The notes: generated by a model from the sequence alone, not told the origin. 64,000 bases of DNA from Phascolomyces articulosus (GCA_025677815.1 JAIXMP010000002.1:744001-808000), one strand, 5' to 3'; shown: positions 1 to 13,810, counted from the stretch's first letter. Program-made: numbers and translations.

Positions 1-2070
1 TTCCAAGACGTCCAACAGAATTGAATCCCATAATCGTATACTGATTAATTCGAAATGCCGGATGCTTGACATACCAACCAATTTGGTGAGCTCTAGTGTA
101 AATGGTGCAAGAGATGCTTGTTGACATGGATCACTGATGTTGATATTAGTGTTGAATTGATAATCATATACAAAATCATAAAGATTCGGGGTATTTAGTA
201 GGACGGGTGCAATGGTGCCGCCAGTAGGAATATAGGATAATGTTGGCACTTGAAATTGTAATTTCAAGGAGAGTTGATCTCGATCTGTGGTAGATAATCG
301 TCGTAATTGTGTTCGTGTAGCGAGTGCTTCAAATATATGCTGATTCCAAAGACCACGACCTAGCAGATCTACTTCTCGCAACGATGGGCACGCCATAATA
401 AGTTTTGCAAGTACCTGGACAAGTGGATCTGCATTTTTCAATTTCGATGTCACCGTCAGTCGCTTCATCTGTGGAGCGCCAAGTTGCGCCAATGTTTCTA
501 GTGAATTATATTCGCCTATTGCATCCAATACAGTAGTAGCCATATCTAGCGATTCGAGCGTAAGGTGTGCTTTTTGAAAGATCAACCCTAATTGTGTATC
601 AGCTTTTGTATTATTTCCCTTGTCACCTCTTCCAGGCCTTAAAACCAATTCTTTGATATTTTTTTTCTTGGTATTGATCAGTTGTTGTTTTGATATCCTG
701 GTATAGGTCGATAATGACGGTTCAGTTTTTGGTGTATAATGAAAAATCTCTAACATGGGACAGTGTCTATGTAATATTTGTAATACTTCCCAGTAAGAGA
801 AAATACGCTGTTGACTGCTTATCTTGAGTGATTGGAGCATCGGTGATTCTCGTAAAAGTGTAACAAAGTGACGCGGTTCATCATCGTCCGGTGATACTTC
901 AAGTGCAGTAAGGTGAAAATCGGATTGTGGTATAGTAGGGGGAATCAGTCCAGCTGGAATTTTTACATATTGTTGTGGTATCCTAGCAGTGATAGTTTCG
1001 AGTTTTTGGCAGATTTTTGGTGCGTCGCTTAATGCACCATTACGATAAATCGATAGAAAATCACTGCTTAACGCTAGTCGTCTTAAACTGTACTTGTTAA
1101 GAAGAAGAACACCTTCTAATTGTTTCTTGTTAAATTCTGATATATCTATATATAGTTATTAAAAAGCGAAGTCATATTAATGAAATTGATTTATAAGTTA
1201 CTTGCAATGATTAATCAATATTTATCCATTATTCGAAATTTTTAGTTTACCTAGATATTCCACTTGATTCCACTGCCGTTCCCGCATTGTCTTGAGTACC
1301 ATCATTGAATTATACCCGAGATTATCATCGATATGTCTTGGATAACTTTGAACCATATGCAACACAACATGCTTCACTTTATCACCAGGGATCAATCTCA
1401 GTAACGAATGAAAACCACGACAGGTTCGAAGATCTTTTGTCACATTAATACAACTCCACATATCTGTCCAGTTGCGTAATATATAATCAAACCAAAATCG
1501 GCATGTTAATGCAAGTCTCCCACGGTCCTTGATGGATAAATGAGATAAGATGGATGAAAGTACTTCATAGGGTAAAAGTTGTACCAACCATTGATTATGT
1601 TGGTCAATGATATGCATGATTTGATGGTATTGGTTCGCCAACTGAGTGTGTCGAGGATGCATTGAAGGAACTTGATGTGCACCTTTTTTAAATATCGTCG
1701 CAGCTTGATTCAGCTTACATTGTAAAAGTAAAGCGTTGCCTTGTGTGACGTAGGGGTCAGGCCACAATGTCACCTTCCCACCAAAAGATTCAGCACAATG
1801 ACCATCGTCCACTGCCTGATTGTAATTTTCTTGCATTTCATGAGCAGCAGCACGATGGAGTAAGATAACGGCGAGATCGGCTTGTAAGCTGGCAATGGCT
1901 TCTGAAAATAAATTCACAGCGTTGCTGTAGTTTTGTGTAGCATAAGCTTGTTTCCCCTGTTCAAACGCGATTTGGGTAGCTTTCAAGTCGAGATTCGTGA
2001 CCGTCAGAGATGAATACGCATCGCCTGATTGAACGAGGGAAGGTAATTTTAGAAAAGTTGATCTCTCCAT
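1..2070 (-). CDS. TPR/F-box/LRR protein (Dia2/Pof3-like architecture), 3' end outside window
   Basis: Substrate-recognition subunit of an SCF-type ubiquitin ligase is the expected role. Exon 1 (2070-1251) encodes an N-terminal tetratricopeptide region (about residues 15-140) and an F-box near residues 165-205 with the pattern LLPYEVLSSILSHLSIKDRG. A 114-bp intron (1137-1250, donor GTAAAC, acceptor CAG) leads to exon 2 (1136-1), which stays open to the window edge and reads as irregular leucine-rich repeats. The ATG at 2070 is preferred to an in-frame ATG at 2163, because the extra 31 residues are a hydrophobic run unlike the paralogue at 45.4 kb. That paralogue has the same motif GE/DAYS near the N terminus and the same intron phase after the F-box exon. 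TPR, F-box and LRR in this order are known from yeast Dia2 and fission yeast Pof3. Orthology to those is not claimed. Confidence 0.85.
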
Positions 2071-4339
2071 GTAAAATAGGATAAATGGTGGAGGGAAGAA
2101 GAGGAAGAAGGAGAGAATTGAAGATAGAAAAAAATAATATAGTGTACTAAGGGCCTGAAACATCTATTGTGTTACCGCTTGTCGGATTTTGCATCATTGG
2201 TTATTGATAAGATGCCACTGTTATCATTCGCATATAAGTTTATTAGTCTTAATCAGAAGAGAAAAAGAGATTCTTTGATTCTACATCTGGATTCATATTA
2301 GTCATTTCATTTCTATCGCATCATAGCAACAGAGCATCTATTTGCTATTATAGCAAGTAGCAAATAAGTGCAACTACATACTATGAAGCTAATTACGGTC
2401 ATGTTTACAGAAATCTATGAGCATAATATAGTGGGTCATTTTAGAAGAAATTTAAATAGATCGGCATTAATGCGCATATCATCAACCTCGAAATTTGTTG
2501 TAAATGGAAATTTGTAAACATAAGCTCTAAGGTAAAAGTTTTAGCGTACACAAAATAAAATTACTTATCGTAGCTATATAATAAAACCAAAAGTATGGAA
2601 GAGACCTGTTATTAGATTTGAAAATGTTGCTGATATTTTCCAGCAATCTGATACTATGAAAATCAGTCATCGAAAGGAAAATTAATGCATATTAAATATA
2701 CTATTGATGGTACTTATACAAATTCATGGAAATGAAAAGCAAAAAAGTATTTAACGCTAGGAAACGACTATCAAGAAACAAAGTATTCTGAATCAAGCCG
2801 ATATCAATCCATTCCTTGGTCAAATGCTCTTGTTTGGTTAACCTTATCAGTGAACACATTATATCCAGTACCCAGTATCCGAAAAATCTTTGATTACAAC
2901 AGTGATTAAGTTACAAACACTTTTCTCGTAGAAAGGCTTTATAATTTCAGCTTGACATTTAGTAATAAAGAATTACATTACAACATGTTATTTACTTTAA
3001 ATCTTCTACGTGTACTAGAAATTCGGCCTTTTTGTTTAAAATCCAACATTTTTTCCTTCAAAGAAGTAAACTAATCAGCTATTTGAGCCAACCATTTTTA
3101 CCTGTATACCTTCTGAATACATATATACATTGCGGTTTCAGGCCCTTAGATATTTATAACAATGCGATATATGGATTCATGATTCTAAGAGAGAAATGTA
3201 TAACACTGACATTAGCGAAGCTCCTAATAGATTGATTCCCAACATCATTTACATAGGCTCACATAAAAGAAGGGCCTCACTATTTATCTTTATTCTCTTG
3301 GGCATACCTTATTACTAAGACATTTTCCCAAAACCAAATTTCCTCTGGGTTTGGGAGAAAACACAAAATCCTCCCAAACTTTTTGGGAATCTGATCTTGA
3401 GAATTTAGTTATTGAAAAATCACACTACTACTTGTACAATAAGTACCTACTTTTACATAGTAATAGAATTCATGATGCAGGGTTGATCTTTCTATCAAGA
3501 ACATCATTGGAAGGGGAATGGAGCAGCCTTTTAACGTCACTATAGGATTTTAATCATTGCGTCTTTCATGTAGAAAATAGTGTAATGAAGGAAAATGGCA
3601 TGGTTTCTTTGTATAATAAAATAGCAACTTCTTTATTACCGCATATTAATCAACCTTAGCAATTCCAGAAGTACTAAATTGCGTTTCTAAAGGCCAAGTC
3701 ATGACTATGATAAAAAAGGTTGCAGGCACATTACATTAGATGGAAGTTGTACCTCAACCAACTCAAACCTTGAAAAAGATTCACGTTTGTTGATACGTAA
3801 TACGTCAACTTTAATATAGTATATATCTTGTTCCCATTTCAAAGCTCGGAATCTCTTCCTCATTTCTAATTCTACCCTGTGTATTACTCTATAAATATAC
3901 GTGAGGCGGAAACTAATAAAAGTCGATGACACACATCTATGAAAATATCAACGAAGTGATTATTTTATTAAAAAAAAGTATCTTTTTCCCTGAATTCATT
4001 TTATACTTGCACAATAGAAAGTGTTATGGTTAGTAATTTTATAAGTTTAAAGAGAGTTTATTAATTTTTATAATACTTTGTTTTGCATAGTTGTGCAGCA
4101 ATAAGCATCCCTCAGATTTTTTAATAATACGTAACACTAGTACGCATATTATAGTTTTATCTTATATATTATGGTACATTATATTCAGTGAATAACTAAA
4201 TGTAAGTCAATATTTTTATCATGCTCGTATAATATCATATTTATTAATATATTATATACTACATCAAATAAATAAAAGATAATTATATATACTTTGAGAG
4301 TGATTAATAAAAAGTAACAAAAAAGTACCAACTACTACC
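2071..4339. other. intergenic, no gene supported
   Basis: About 2.3 kb of AT-rich DNA with only short, mutually shadowing open frames. A local inverted repeat lies near 3353-3395, where TTTGGGAG and CTCCCAAA can pair around a 13-base loop. The first part must hold the promoter of the TPR/F-box gene that starts at 2070. I see no tRNA or repeat array. Confidence 0.6.
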
Positions 4340-6395
4340 TTTATTATTTTATACAACGGCTAATTAAAATCTTCCGGCTTGCAGTTGCTTCCATATTAAA
4401 TCTACTGGAGCTTTCTAAATCCTCGATCCATGGTTCTGATTTATCCCATAACTTTTTATCTGTATCATTAAGTATAAAGTGAGCATATAGACTTATTTCC
4501 TTTTAAAATAGATAAAGTGCCCTGAATTGTATATTTGCTACCACAGTTGATAATCTTCACGTCGACCAGAGTTATCGATGATCTCAAGAAAGGAATACTC
4601 GCTTCAATATTAAACGCTTCAGCTTTTTCCAAGATCAGTTTTTCCAACATGTTATGGCGCCTAAGCATCCACAGAAACTCAGAAAAAGCCCCTAGAGACA
4701 AATTACAAGTGATCGTATTCTGAATTAAATAGCTTTACTAATTCTAAAGATCATCATCTCGATATAGAGTCAATGGCTTTGAGAAGTCGATCGGTAGCAA
4801 TATTTATTCTTCACACCCAGGGGTGCATGATTTTTCCAAGGTATAATGAAAATAGCTATCTAATTGGGATTCAAGAAATTACATAATAGATTCAAGATAT
4901 TTTCTATTACCTCATCTTTTGTTCTGTGTAGGAGGAACTGTATTTATAATAAATCGTCAGGTTTCGAATGAAAATAGATTGATGAGATGTCTGGAACTCT
5001 TGGATAATGCGGCAATAAGATGCATCATCTATCAAACATCAAGAAAGGTTCTCTGATATGGGACAAAATTGAATAAACGAAGCAATGATATATTGAGGGA
5101 AGCTGATTCTATTGATTTGAGTATGTGTAAACGAGAACATTGTATGATTGCTGTTAAATAATGCCAATTAGAAAGCGCAACCCGAGGCTGTTATCCAATT
5201 TCTAGTACTTTGAGTGTATTCTGATGAGCTACTATTTGTTCGACTGCATCAAGGGATTCATCTTCGTCACCATCTTCATAAAAAATAAAATCACGTAAAG
5301 ATCCAGATGTTGTGGAACTATTTGAGCACTTTCGCTGTCGTTTTGAGTATCAGTTTTATTGTTGCTAACGGGACACCTGGTTGTTGCCCATCATGGAATA
5401 TTATATAATAATATTGATGTATCAGTGTCATATGTGATTAAAAATAATCAATATTGTTATTTTCCAAGTATCCAAGATGTGAAAATTGTTTTAGAATAGC
5501 TGTAAAATCAGTTTCAAATCCATCGACATTGTGTTCTCCCATATTCATCGTGTTGAATTGAAGAGTTTAAAAATTTGGACATAAATCAAAAATATCCTTT
5601 AAACGCTTTGGATAGCATATCATTGTATCAAGGATGAGACATAACATATTTGATAATGGTCAATTTTTACCATCACTAATATGGTGGTTTTCATCAATCT
5701 GTTGTTGTTGTTGGTACCGAGTAATATTATCATTATTTTCGAGAATGCACGGTCCTATTGTATAATCATCGTACATAACAGAATACTGTGGACCTGAATA
5801 GTAGTCGACAGAAAGTAAAAATGGGTAAGCTTTGGGCATTCTTGCAATAATCGAGCAACTGGAATATTGGCTTTATGATAAAAACAACAGTGCCGTTAAA
5901 ATTGAGTACTCAATGATCGTAACAAGACCAAAAACTGTGTAGTAATATGAAATCGGCACGGGGTGAAAGCTTTATATATGGGAAAAAGCAGAATACTACT
6001 TTTCCCATCCAATTTTCATTTAAAAATAAAATCAATGCCCTTCCATCCACCCTCTTTCATAGTCTTACCAAGTTTTTTTTTATCTGATGGCAGCCATTTT
6101 TAGCAAGCATACTCAACATCATTCTTTTTATTTCCCCCTTCTATAACACCAGATTCATCAAGTGTTATATCTTGAACATGGGGACAAGGTAAGGGAATAA
6201 TTTGCTTTCAGTTTGGACTAAGTAGTAACGCCAGAAAGAGTCACCTCGGAATGGAGAGCTCTTGTGTAATTCGGAGCACGATCCCGCCATCCTTAATTCA
6301 CATGAACGAGTTCGATCCTATTGGCATTGCTAAATGAATTAACTGAAATGATTTCACGAAATACTTCGTGTGGAAGAAGCTATGTGAAATCCACA
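4340..6395 (-). pseudogene. F-box/LRR pseudogene, paralogue of the gene at 9.9-12.1 kb
   Basis: Reading the minus strand in shifting frames recovers segments that align along the whole length of the intact F-box/LRR gene at 9925-12072. They include an N-terminal F-box (about 6395-6250, DFT..LLPHEVF against DFTLVLPYDVL), a block near 5630-5480 (KDIFDLCPNF against KCILDLCPNL, and LQFNTMNM in both), a block near 5330-5200 (IFYEDGDEDESLDAVEQIV against LLYYEGVNEEESYDVYELIV), and the C-terminal tail at about 4450-4340. The frame is broken by many stop codons and indels, for example two stops inside the F-box. No single translation is longer than about 77 residues, so this is an old, dead duplicate. 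Confidence 0.85.
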
Positions 6396-6541
6396 AAGAA
6401 ACAAAAAGTAGGGCCAGAAAAATTGCCGTACTAAATCAATACTACCAATTCAAAATGAGGCGGATTATCTTATACTAAGATACCGTTAATGTTATTATAA
6501 TAGGATTTATTGAACAGTACAACATAAGAGTGATATATAAA

Positions 6542-7972
6542 TTATGCATTGAATGAAGAGGAACAAGAAAATAAACGATAAATAAAAGGTGGTCTGCCTT
6601 TTTTCTTTTTTTCATGATACTTATTGTTGTACTTGAATGGTTTTTGAGCATGATATCTGAAGAAAAGCGATGCACTTTTATATTGTACAAATTCATCCAC
6701 AACTTCTGACATGTATTTGTTCCAATATTCGTCGTCCTTCATTTCTGGGTAACTCTCCTCTATCATTGGACGAAAGACATCGTTATGATATAGTCCCGTT
6801 AGTGTAGTACGGCACCTATAGTATATAGGTATAATAACAAGTTAATTATTACTGCTATATCGATAATGGTGAACCATATTCATGTTTTTAGGGAGGAGCT
6901 CCATAACCAACTCTACAACATACCATGTTTCACCAAAATTGCCACCATGCTGTAAGGGAATAACCACTGGCCTTGTTTCAATATTAATTGCACCACAATT
7001 CACTAAATAACCTTCAAGTTCTCTGCTGATCGAAGTTCTGAATCCTTTTGCTATAGTGCCTTGTTTCACTAAAAAAATAAAATTGATAATGACATTGACG
7101 TTTAGTTAGTACTAAACATTTTATTGTTACCAATAGTAAATTGATATGATATAAATGGATTGGGTTGGGATCGTATATAGTGAATAAACGTACTACATTT
7201 GTTGAGTACTGAAAACTTGGGTCCTATATTAACAATATCGTTCGGAGGTGCTTCATTCAGCTCAATCCAGCCACCAGGTTTAAGAACACGTAGTAATTCA
7301 CGTAAAAGGTTGGGCCAACTATGTGCTTGTACTCCAAATACGATTAACTGTTGATGGATATAATCGAAATGATTGTCAGGAAATGGCAATGTCTTCAATA
7401 CATCGGCACAAATAAACTTGCAATTATTATATTTGGCATTGTTTACCATTGTTTCGTACGTTGAAACTACATCTACAGCATAGAATACTGAATTAGGATA
7501 TTGATTACACATTTCCAATGTCCAAGGGCCCGGTCCTGAATAGCATAGTCATTAATTACAGTAATTAGTAACAGTATTTTTAAAAACATTTGAAGTATAT
7601 TATATAGAGTAGCTGTTATTACATACCGCAAGCTGAATCGAGCACACGTATTCCTCTTTCTAGTTCTTTTTCTATTGGCGCATCAAAATTCATTCCACCG
7701 CAAACACCTTTAAGAGTGTGATGTTGATCAATTAACCTTTCACATTCTATAAAAAAAAAGACAATAAATTAAATGTCTAGTTACTTTTTCCATTATATAA
7801 AAAATTACTGTTTGGAATGCTTTTTATATGAATAATAAATACCTTTTTGTCCTACATTTAATAAATAAGGGACTGTGCCTTTTTTTGATTGTTCATGGTC
7901 AGCTTTATGGTTTTTATATTTTTCAGTATAATATTGTACTGGAGTTGGATCTTCTGCAATACGGATTGTCAT
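6542..7972 (-). CDS. class I SAM-dependent methyltransferase
   Basis: Rossmann-fold methyltransferase of unknown substrate. Spliced exons are 7972-7843, 7746-7627, 7535-7131, 7068-6924 and 6815-6542. Phases close at every junction. Motif I (VLDSACGPGPW) is assembled across the second intron, DVV lies at the end of strand beta2, and motif post-I/III appears as VLKPGGWIEL. The C-terminal part has the pattern DEYWNKYMSEV...FRYHAQKP seen in fungal proteins of this class. The last intron (6816-6923) is a choice: the donor GTATGT gives a frame that stays open, while reading through ends in a stop at about 6842 and drops the C-terminal block. The protein is close to the usual fungal length. It lies between an F-box pseudogene and an F-box gene with no obvious partner. 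Confidence 0.75.
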
Positions 7973-9924
7973 CTGTAGCAACGTAAAAAAAGGAAAAAAG
8001 AAAAAATGATAGCAATGTCCAAATTGGTGGAAAACAATCGAATAGGTTCTTATAAATGAAGTGTTTTTTTAGGCTATTCCAAATTACTGCATGCAAATGT
8101 AAGTTTCTTTTTGTATTCCTATCTATTACTCAAATAAATTCTTTGTATTATATATGGTTGGTATTACTTTAAATATTTTATTATTATCATAAATTTTTTA
8201 ATAGTGTACTCAATGCATGTGGAATCAAATTCTTTGTTTATATGGTCGTTGATTTATATTATGCATAACAGATGCTCATCAAAACCATGTTTTTCCAACC
8301 ATTAAGAGAAACACCAGTTATTTACCCTTTGTGGTATATATTACCTGACTTGTAATCACAACTCTTGATTAGGTCATGGAAGATCCAAATTTATGAACCA
8401 AGCTATCATAACCAACTAAATACCTAAAAGAATATTACCAGATATATTTCCTATTTTCATTATGAATACCAGTAGTGTTTTCTAGTAGTAGCTTATAGAA
8501 TACACATGCAAGGCACGTGTCCAGATTTTATCACAATTTTATACAATATTTGTATTTTTTTCTATTACCTGTTGACGTTTCCTTGCTAGGTACTAATTTA
8601 AACAATCCATTATATTTCATTTATCCTTCAACATTATACAGAAAGGCTTATCAAATAGGAAATTACTAAACAACAATGAATTTTATATAAACTACATACT
8701 TTATTTAGTGGCATTAAAGATCATAATCGACTCCTTAATATATACCACTATGATGTAGTGGCTGATTACTAAGTTCATGGAAGGGTACCCCCTTTATTCT
8801 ATGTTGCATCCCTCCTGCCCTGATCTTCTTATAGTTATATGTGGAAAAGGAACAAAATCGGATCTTTTTGAAGGTTAATTCTTTTACTCACAATAATGAA
8901 ATAATTGTATCAGATGCGTGACCGAGGAGCTGTTAATAAGTTTTGTACGAGAGCCAGAACTATATTCTGAATTTACAACGTCTTCCATTATTATAATAAA
9001 TTATGAATACATAGCACAGCACTGATTAATTTATAACAGCACGATCTTTTTTTCAAAAGACATATTTACGTATATAGTGTTACTTAGAAAGGATAACGCT
9101 AGAAGATAACGTGTATTTTTATTCATTTATCATATGTTCTAGACACAGTGTTGTGCTCATATACATTGCCAAATGGTTGATTGGCAAATAACAGTTGTCT
9201 TGGCATTCTTCCGAGTAGTTTACAAGTGTAGAACAATATAAAATTAATAAAAGAAAATAATGTAATGTCGAATGTATTCACTTTTGAACTGCGTTAATGG
9301 TGCCCAGTGAAATAACCGTGCTTTTAACATGTTTCACACGATGTTTCTATACATGTATACTTGTGAATTTGTACTCTTTGTTGATATTTTTATAATAAAT
9401 ATTTAAAGTATTCTATACAATATTATGAAGTATATTCCCTATCACTTGCTAATATGATACGCGTAGAAGGGATTATTATATATCATCGACTTTGAAACGC
9501 TTAAAATCGGCGGAAGGGGGTTTGTGCCTCACAAGATCAAAGGGATAGTGCATGCATTGATGTTTTTTTTTTATTCCTATGCACTCTAAAATATATAATG
9601 AAAATAATAACATACACGCATATTTGGTCTGCTATAGATTGAGAATATAAATACAGTGTTTAGATATTTAAGAGTAGTACCATGTATCTATTAGCTTAGT
9701 AAAAGTAATAATGACGTTTACCGATCGTAGATACGTTGGGAAAAAACAAAGATTTTTATAACTATCTGTCATTAGGCTCATTCTGTAATGTATATTTTTA
9801 GCACAATATTAATCATTCACAGAATCATAAGTATTTAATCATAATTATTGTAAAAATTGGCTATTATAAAGAATACTATGATTCAGAAATATGTATATAC
9901 TAAAGCTATCCATTTAGTAAATTA
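7973..9924. other. intergenic, no gene supported
   Basis: Nearly 2 kb of AT-rich sequence with no open frame above about 60 codons and no recognisable RNA gene. The part next to 7973 should carry the methyltransferase promoter. I see no clear repeat. Confidence 0.6.
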
Positions 9925-12072
9925 TCATAATTGATCATTTCTGCGTTGTATCAGAATTCTTCGTGGCATAAACTCTTTTATAATGTATTTGTCACAACAA
10001 GGTTCAAGTTTTTTTATCCATCGCTGTGTATTGTTCCATACGGTGAGATTACAATTCAATACATCCCTGAGCAGGAGAGTACGTAAAGAGTTTGTTTTCT
10101 TGAGTAATGATAACACGTCCAGGCTATCAAGACGGTCATTGCCACCCTCAATGACCAGTTTTTCCAAATGCTTCAATTTGCTCAAACGAGGTATTGTCTT
10201 TTTATCCAATATATTGACTCGTACCAGAACAAGCTCCTGAAGATGTTCGTTGTAGTGCAGGAGATTATCCAGAAATTGTTGAGGACTAAATGTACGATGC
10301 ATTTCATATTGAACAAGCTGATGTCGGCTTAATAGTCTGTTTCGTAGTTCCAGTACCCGTAGATTTGGAAGCTGACTGATAGTTCGAACAAGTCGATCGC
10401 TTACAATGCCATGTTTCTGAGGACCAATAATACACAATCTTTCAAGATGTCTTCCTCCCCCTGGTGATTCGAGATAATCATATATTGGCTGTAATACTTG
10501 ATCAAGTTGAGAACGATTGCTATTGTCCGGCTGCATGGGAATTTCAACATGTTGGTAATCAATAGTCAGGTTTCGAATAGCGACACGGTTTACATTATCG
10601 TGTTTATTGGTTTGTACGGCTTGGAGTATTTGTTTACATGTAGATGCTTCTCCACACAACTTTAGAGAAAGCGTTTCTATTGAAGGACAATGTTCCAGAA
10701 ATAATACAATGCTTTTTTGATAACAAATGATTCGGTGTAGTTTTAGAGTATGTAAATTAGGTGCATGGACTGTTTCCAAAGTATTCCATAATGCAGATGT
10801 AGCCAGTGAACCCCTACTTGTTTGGCCAATTTCTAGATGTTCCAACGTTTTTTGGTTTTTTACAATGAGTTCATATACATCATAAGATTCCTCTTCATTA
10901 ACACCTTCATAATATAGCAATTGACGCAAGTGACTGTGATTATCTGGCTGTTGTTCCTTTCCTCTTCCCTGCTTTTGTTGCATGGTAACTAGATAAGGGT
11001 CAAATTTACTTTCTTCTGTAAATCTTTTCCACCATGAAGCATCGTCAATTTTGGTGTATGTTGTATCGCTATATATATCATTATTGTATTCCAAATATTC
11101 AAGAGCAGGGCATTGTTGAAGAATAGTTTTGAAATCTGTTGCAGGTACATCATCTTCTACATTATCATCCAAATCCATATTCATTGTGTTGAACTGGAGA
11201 GCGCGTAAATTTGGACACAAATCGAGTATACATTTTATATGTTCGTCATAACATATTACACCATCAATAGCAAGACATTTCATTCCAGGAAAGAATAATA
11301 TGTTTGCAGAATCTTTGTTGCTGTTGTTCGTTTGTTGATGTCGACTCCCATCAAAATCATCACCGTCGTCATTGTCAAGTAATATACAATCATCTTCTGT
11401 ACATGGTATCTCATAGATTGTCGAAAATAAACCACTTGATCCAGAATAATAAAAATGTGTCAGTTTTGGGCATGAACGTATAAATGAGATAATGGGGATG
11501 TTGTGTCTAAAGTGTTTAATCAATAAAAGCTGGGATAAATTTGCTTCGCTTAAGGATCGCAGCAAAGTTAAAAATCGACTTGTAGCAAGCATGAACCTAC
11601 AAGAATCAAAGGCTTTTTAAACAATAATAAATTAATTTAACATTGTTTAATTGAATAATAGCTATAATGATACCCTTTTTTAAAAGCAACATTGTACTCT
11701 ATTAATCCATTCATTTTACCACTCACCTAATCTCCTGAGGCTAGATCCACATTTGTTATTTACAAGTGTATCAAGAATATTAAATGCTGCTGAGCCGTCT
11801 TCTTTTCGATTATCCGCCTCATTAACAATAAATTTTTTAAGTGTAATATTCTGAACGTGAGGTCCCAAATAAGGTATCATTTTGCTGTCTGTCTTGAGCC
11901 AAGAATCCCAAGAAAGTATCATTTCACGGTGAAGAGGTCTTGCATAAGTTGGAACGCGATCACACCATCCTTTACTCACTTGGATGAATTTGACCCAATC
12001 CGCATTGGTAAATGAATATATTGAAAAGATGGTACACAGTACATCGTATGGTAAGACTAGTGTGAAATCCAT
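9925..12072 (-). CDS. F-box/LRR-type protein
   Basis: Two exons, 12072-11720 and 11596-9925, are joined by a 123-bp intron. The donor TG|GTAAAA and the acceptor GTAG keep the frame (E-W-F-M-L-A across the junction). An earlier GTGAGT donor 10 bases upstream would shift it. The product is about 674 residues. Residues 1-60 form an F-box-like unit (VLPYDVLCTIFSIYSFTNAD then WCDRVPTYARPLH). The rest is irregular LRR-like segments such as LPNLRVLELRNRLL and LKHLEKLVIEGG. No TPR region is present, unlike the F-box genes at 1-2070 and 45.4 kb. Probable role is an SCF ubiquitin ligase adaptor with unknown target. A dead copy lies 3.5 kb away at 4.3-6.4 kb. Confidence 0.85.
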
Positions 12073-12965
12073 AATGGGGAAAAAAATAAAAGCAAAGGAA
12101 CAGAGATTATTTCGGGTGGATTATTTTTCAAAAAATAACGCGAACCAACCAGTCGTATATTTTTGGCTATCACTTGAAACTATATAATTTCCATGTATAT
12201 GCTGCGTGGCATGGCACCGAAAAAAAAAAAAAAAAACCAACCAAGCGGCATGATTTATCCAACCGCAAACGTTATACTTATAACCCGTGTCCCAATTTTT
12301 CATAAAGAAATAAAGATGAATAGAAATAAATGTTATATATATATAAGTTAACTGTAACAACAACAAAGACATCTTTTAAATATACATAGCCTCGACATGA
12401 TACTTTTAAATTCAAACTATTTTTTCTTTATCCATGTCCGGAAACAGGTATATTGTAAACGTACGTTACCGCCTCCGCAGTAGCAAATGCCTAAAATTGG
12501 AAAATTGGAAAGCAATAATGATCAGTTGTCTTTAAATTTAATCCGTGCTTCAATTCTCTACAGTGTTAACCTATGCCCTTAGTATAGTAGGCTGATTTGG
12601 TAGATGGATATATATTAGACAAAAAAGCAGTGTGCTACTCATATATGATGAACAGGATTAACATTGAGATGATGATCCTGTTTTAGCTGTATATTAAATA
12701 AAAATTCCCGTTTTAGAAAAAGATTCTGACTTTGAGAGTGAATAAATCCTTATATATAAAAAGATACTTACACAGCTTATGCGTGATGCATCGATGATAC
12801 TAATGGATTTTAATACTAGTTAGTACAATGCTATGGTTATGTATAACCAACAAAAAAGAAAACAAAAATAGGGCACCATAGGACCTGGAGTCAATGCTGA
12901 ATAGTCGTTCACAGGATAATTCTTACTTTGGTTAGTTGGTGAAGTATTTCGGCGATATGGCGGTA
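12073..12965. other. intergenic, promoter side of the F-box/LRR gene
   Basis: AT-rich sequence with a homopolymer A run at about 12221-12236. No gene or RNA is visible. Confidence 0.5.
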
Positions 12966-13810
12966 GTGGAGGCACATGGACGAAATATATCTAACTATTA
13001 TGTTCCTTGAACCGATGGCATCACGGTTCATCACATTTATTTTGAAATATCTTGAAGAGCAATGGGGGTGATTACAAACTTTTGACTCTTTTGGCTGTAC
13101 CACCTTGCCATTATGTCTGTATAATTGGGAGAAACACGTTTAAAGTAGTAAGGGGATAGCGAGGACTTAATATATCGTTGCACACTTTTGTCTCATCCTA
13201 TGGTTTGGCCATTAATGACTGTTTCAGTTTTCTACTAATTCTCCTTTGGTGCCCCCGAATCGGATTATTCTCATTAAAGATATATAGAAAACAAATAAGC
13301 ATTCTGAAGTTTATAAACATTATAAACAATTGAAAAATTTAAAGGATTACTTACTCGAAACCTAGCACTAACATGGTGCAATACCCTTGCATTTCTCATA
13401 CCACCAGTAATACATAATTCTCAAATGTGTGCTGCTAGCTTTCTATAAGTCTTTTTGTCCTGGATTTCCTTCGTTTTTCAATCTTTGTTTAGTCTATTGT
13501 TTGTTGTTGTTTTAGATTTTGCTTTGCTGTTATTTCGTTTGTTCATGTGTTTGGTGGATAAAATCACGATAATCATCTTTTTGGTAGTGTTTTTTATCGA
13601 TCTTGGAAGTTGATGTGATATATGCGTGCTTTCATCTACTTCCATATAATCCGTTTCCATCTCCTTTTCCATCCCCCACATCCAATTCGTAAGTTGTCTT
13701 TTGCGTATCATCCAAAGAATACAATATAACTTATTTGTTAATCGAATTAACCTGTGGTACAAGTCGTCACAACCAATCTTGGGTCACTCCCTGATATAAA
13801 TGATGAACTA
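12966..13810 (-). pseudogene. Fanzor/TnpB-like RuvC nuclease (OrfB zinc ribbon) relic
   Basis: The minus strand read in shifting frames gives the landmarks of a TnpB/Fanzor-type nuclease in the right order. A RuvC-I-like element GSDPRLVVTTC lies at about 13800-13755. A segment AYITSTSKIDKKHYQKDDYR at about 13630-13570 resembles the region after RuvC-I in fungal relatives. NPIRGHQRRISRKLKQSL at about 13270-13205 is followed by DETKVCND. The zinc-ribbon/RuvC-III element has CNHPHC, then NRDAIGSRNI, at about 13080-12985. Stops and frameshifts separate these blocks (for example a stop right after LMAKP near 13200), so the gene is dead. TnpB and its eukaryotic relatives Fanzor are RNA-guided nucleases carried by transposons. 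The family call rests on my recognition of the motif order, not on a search. The N-terminal half was not identified. Confidence 0.65.
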
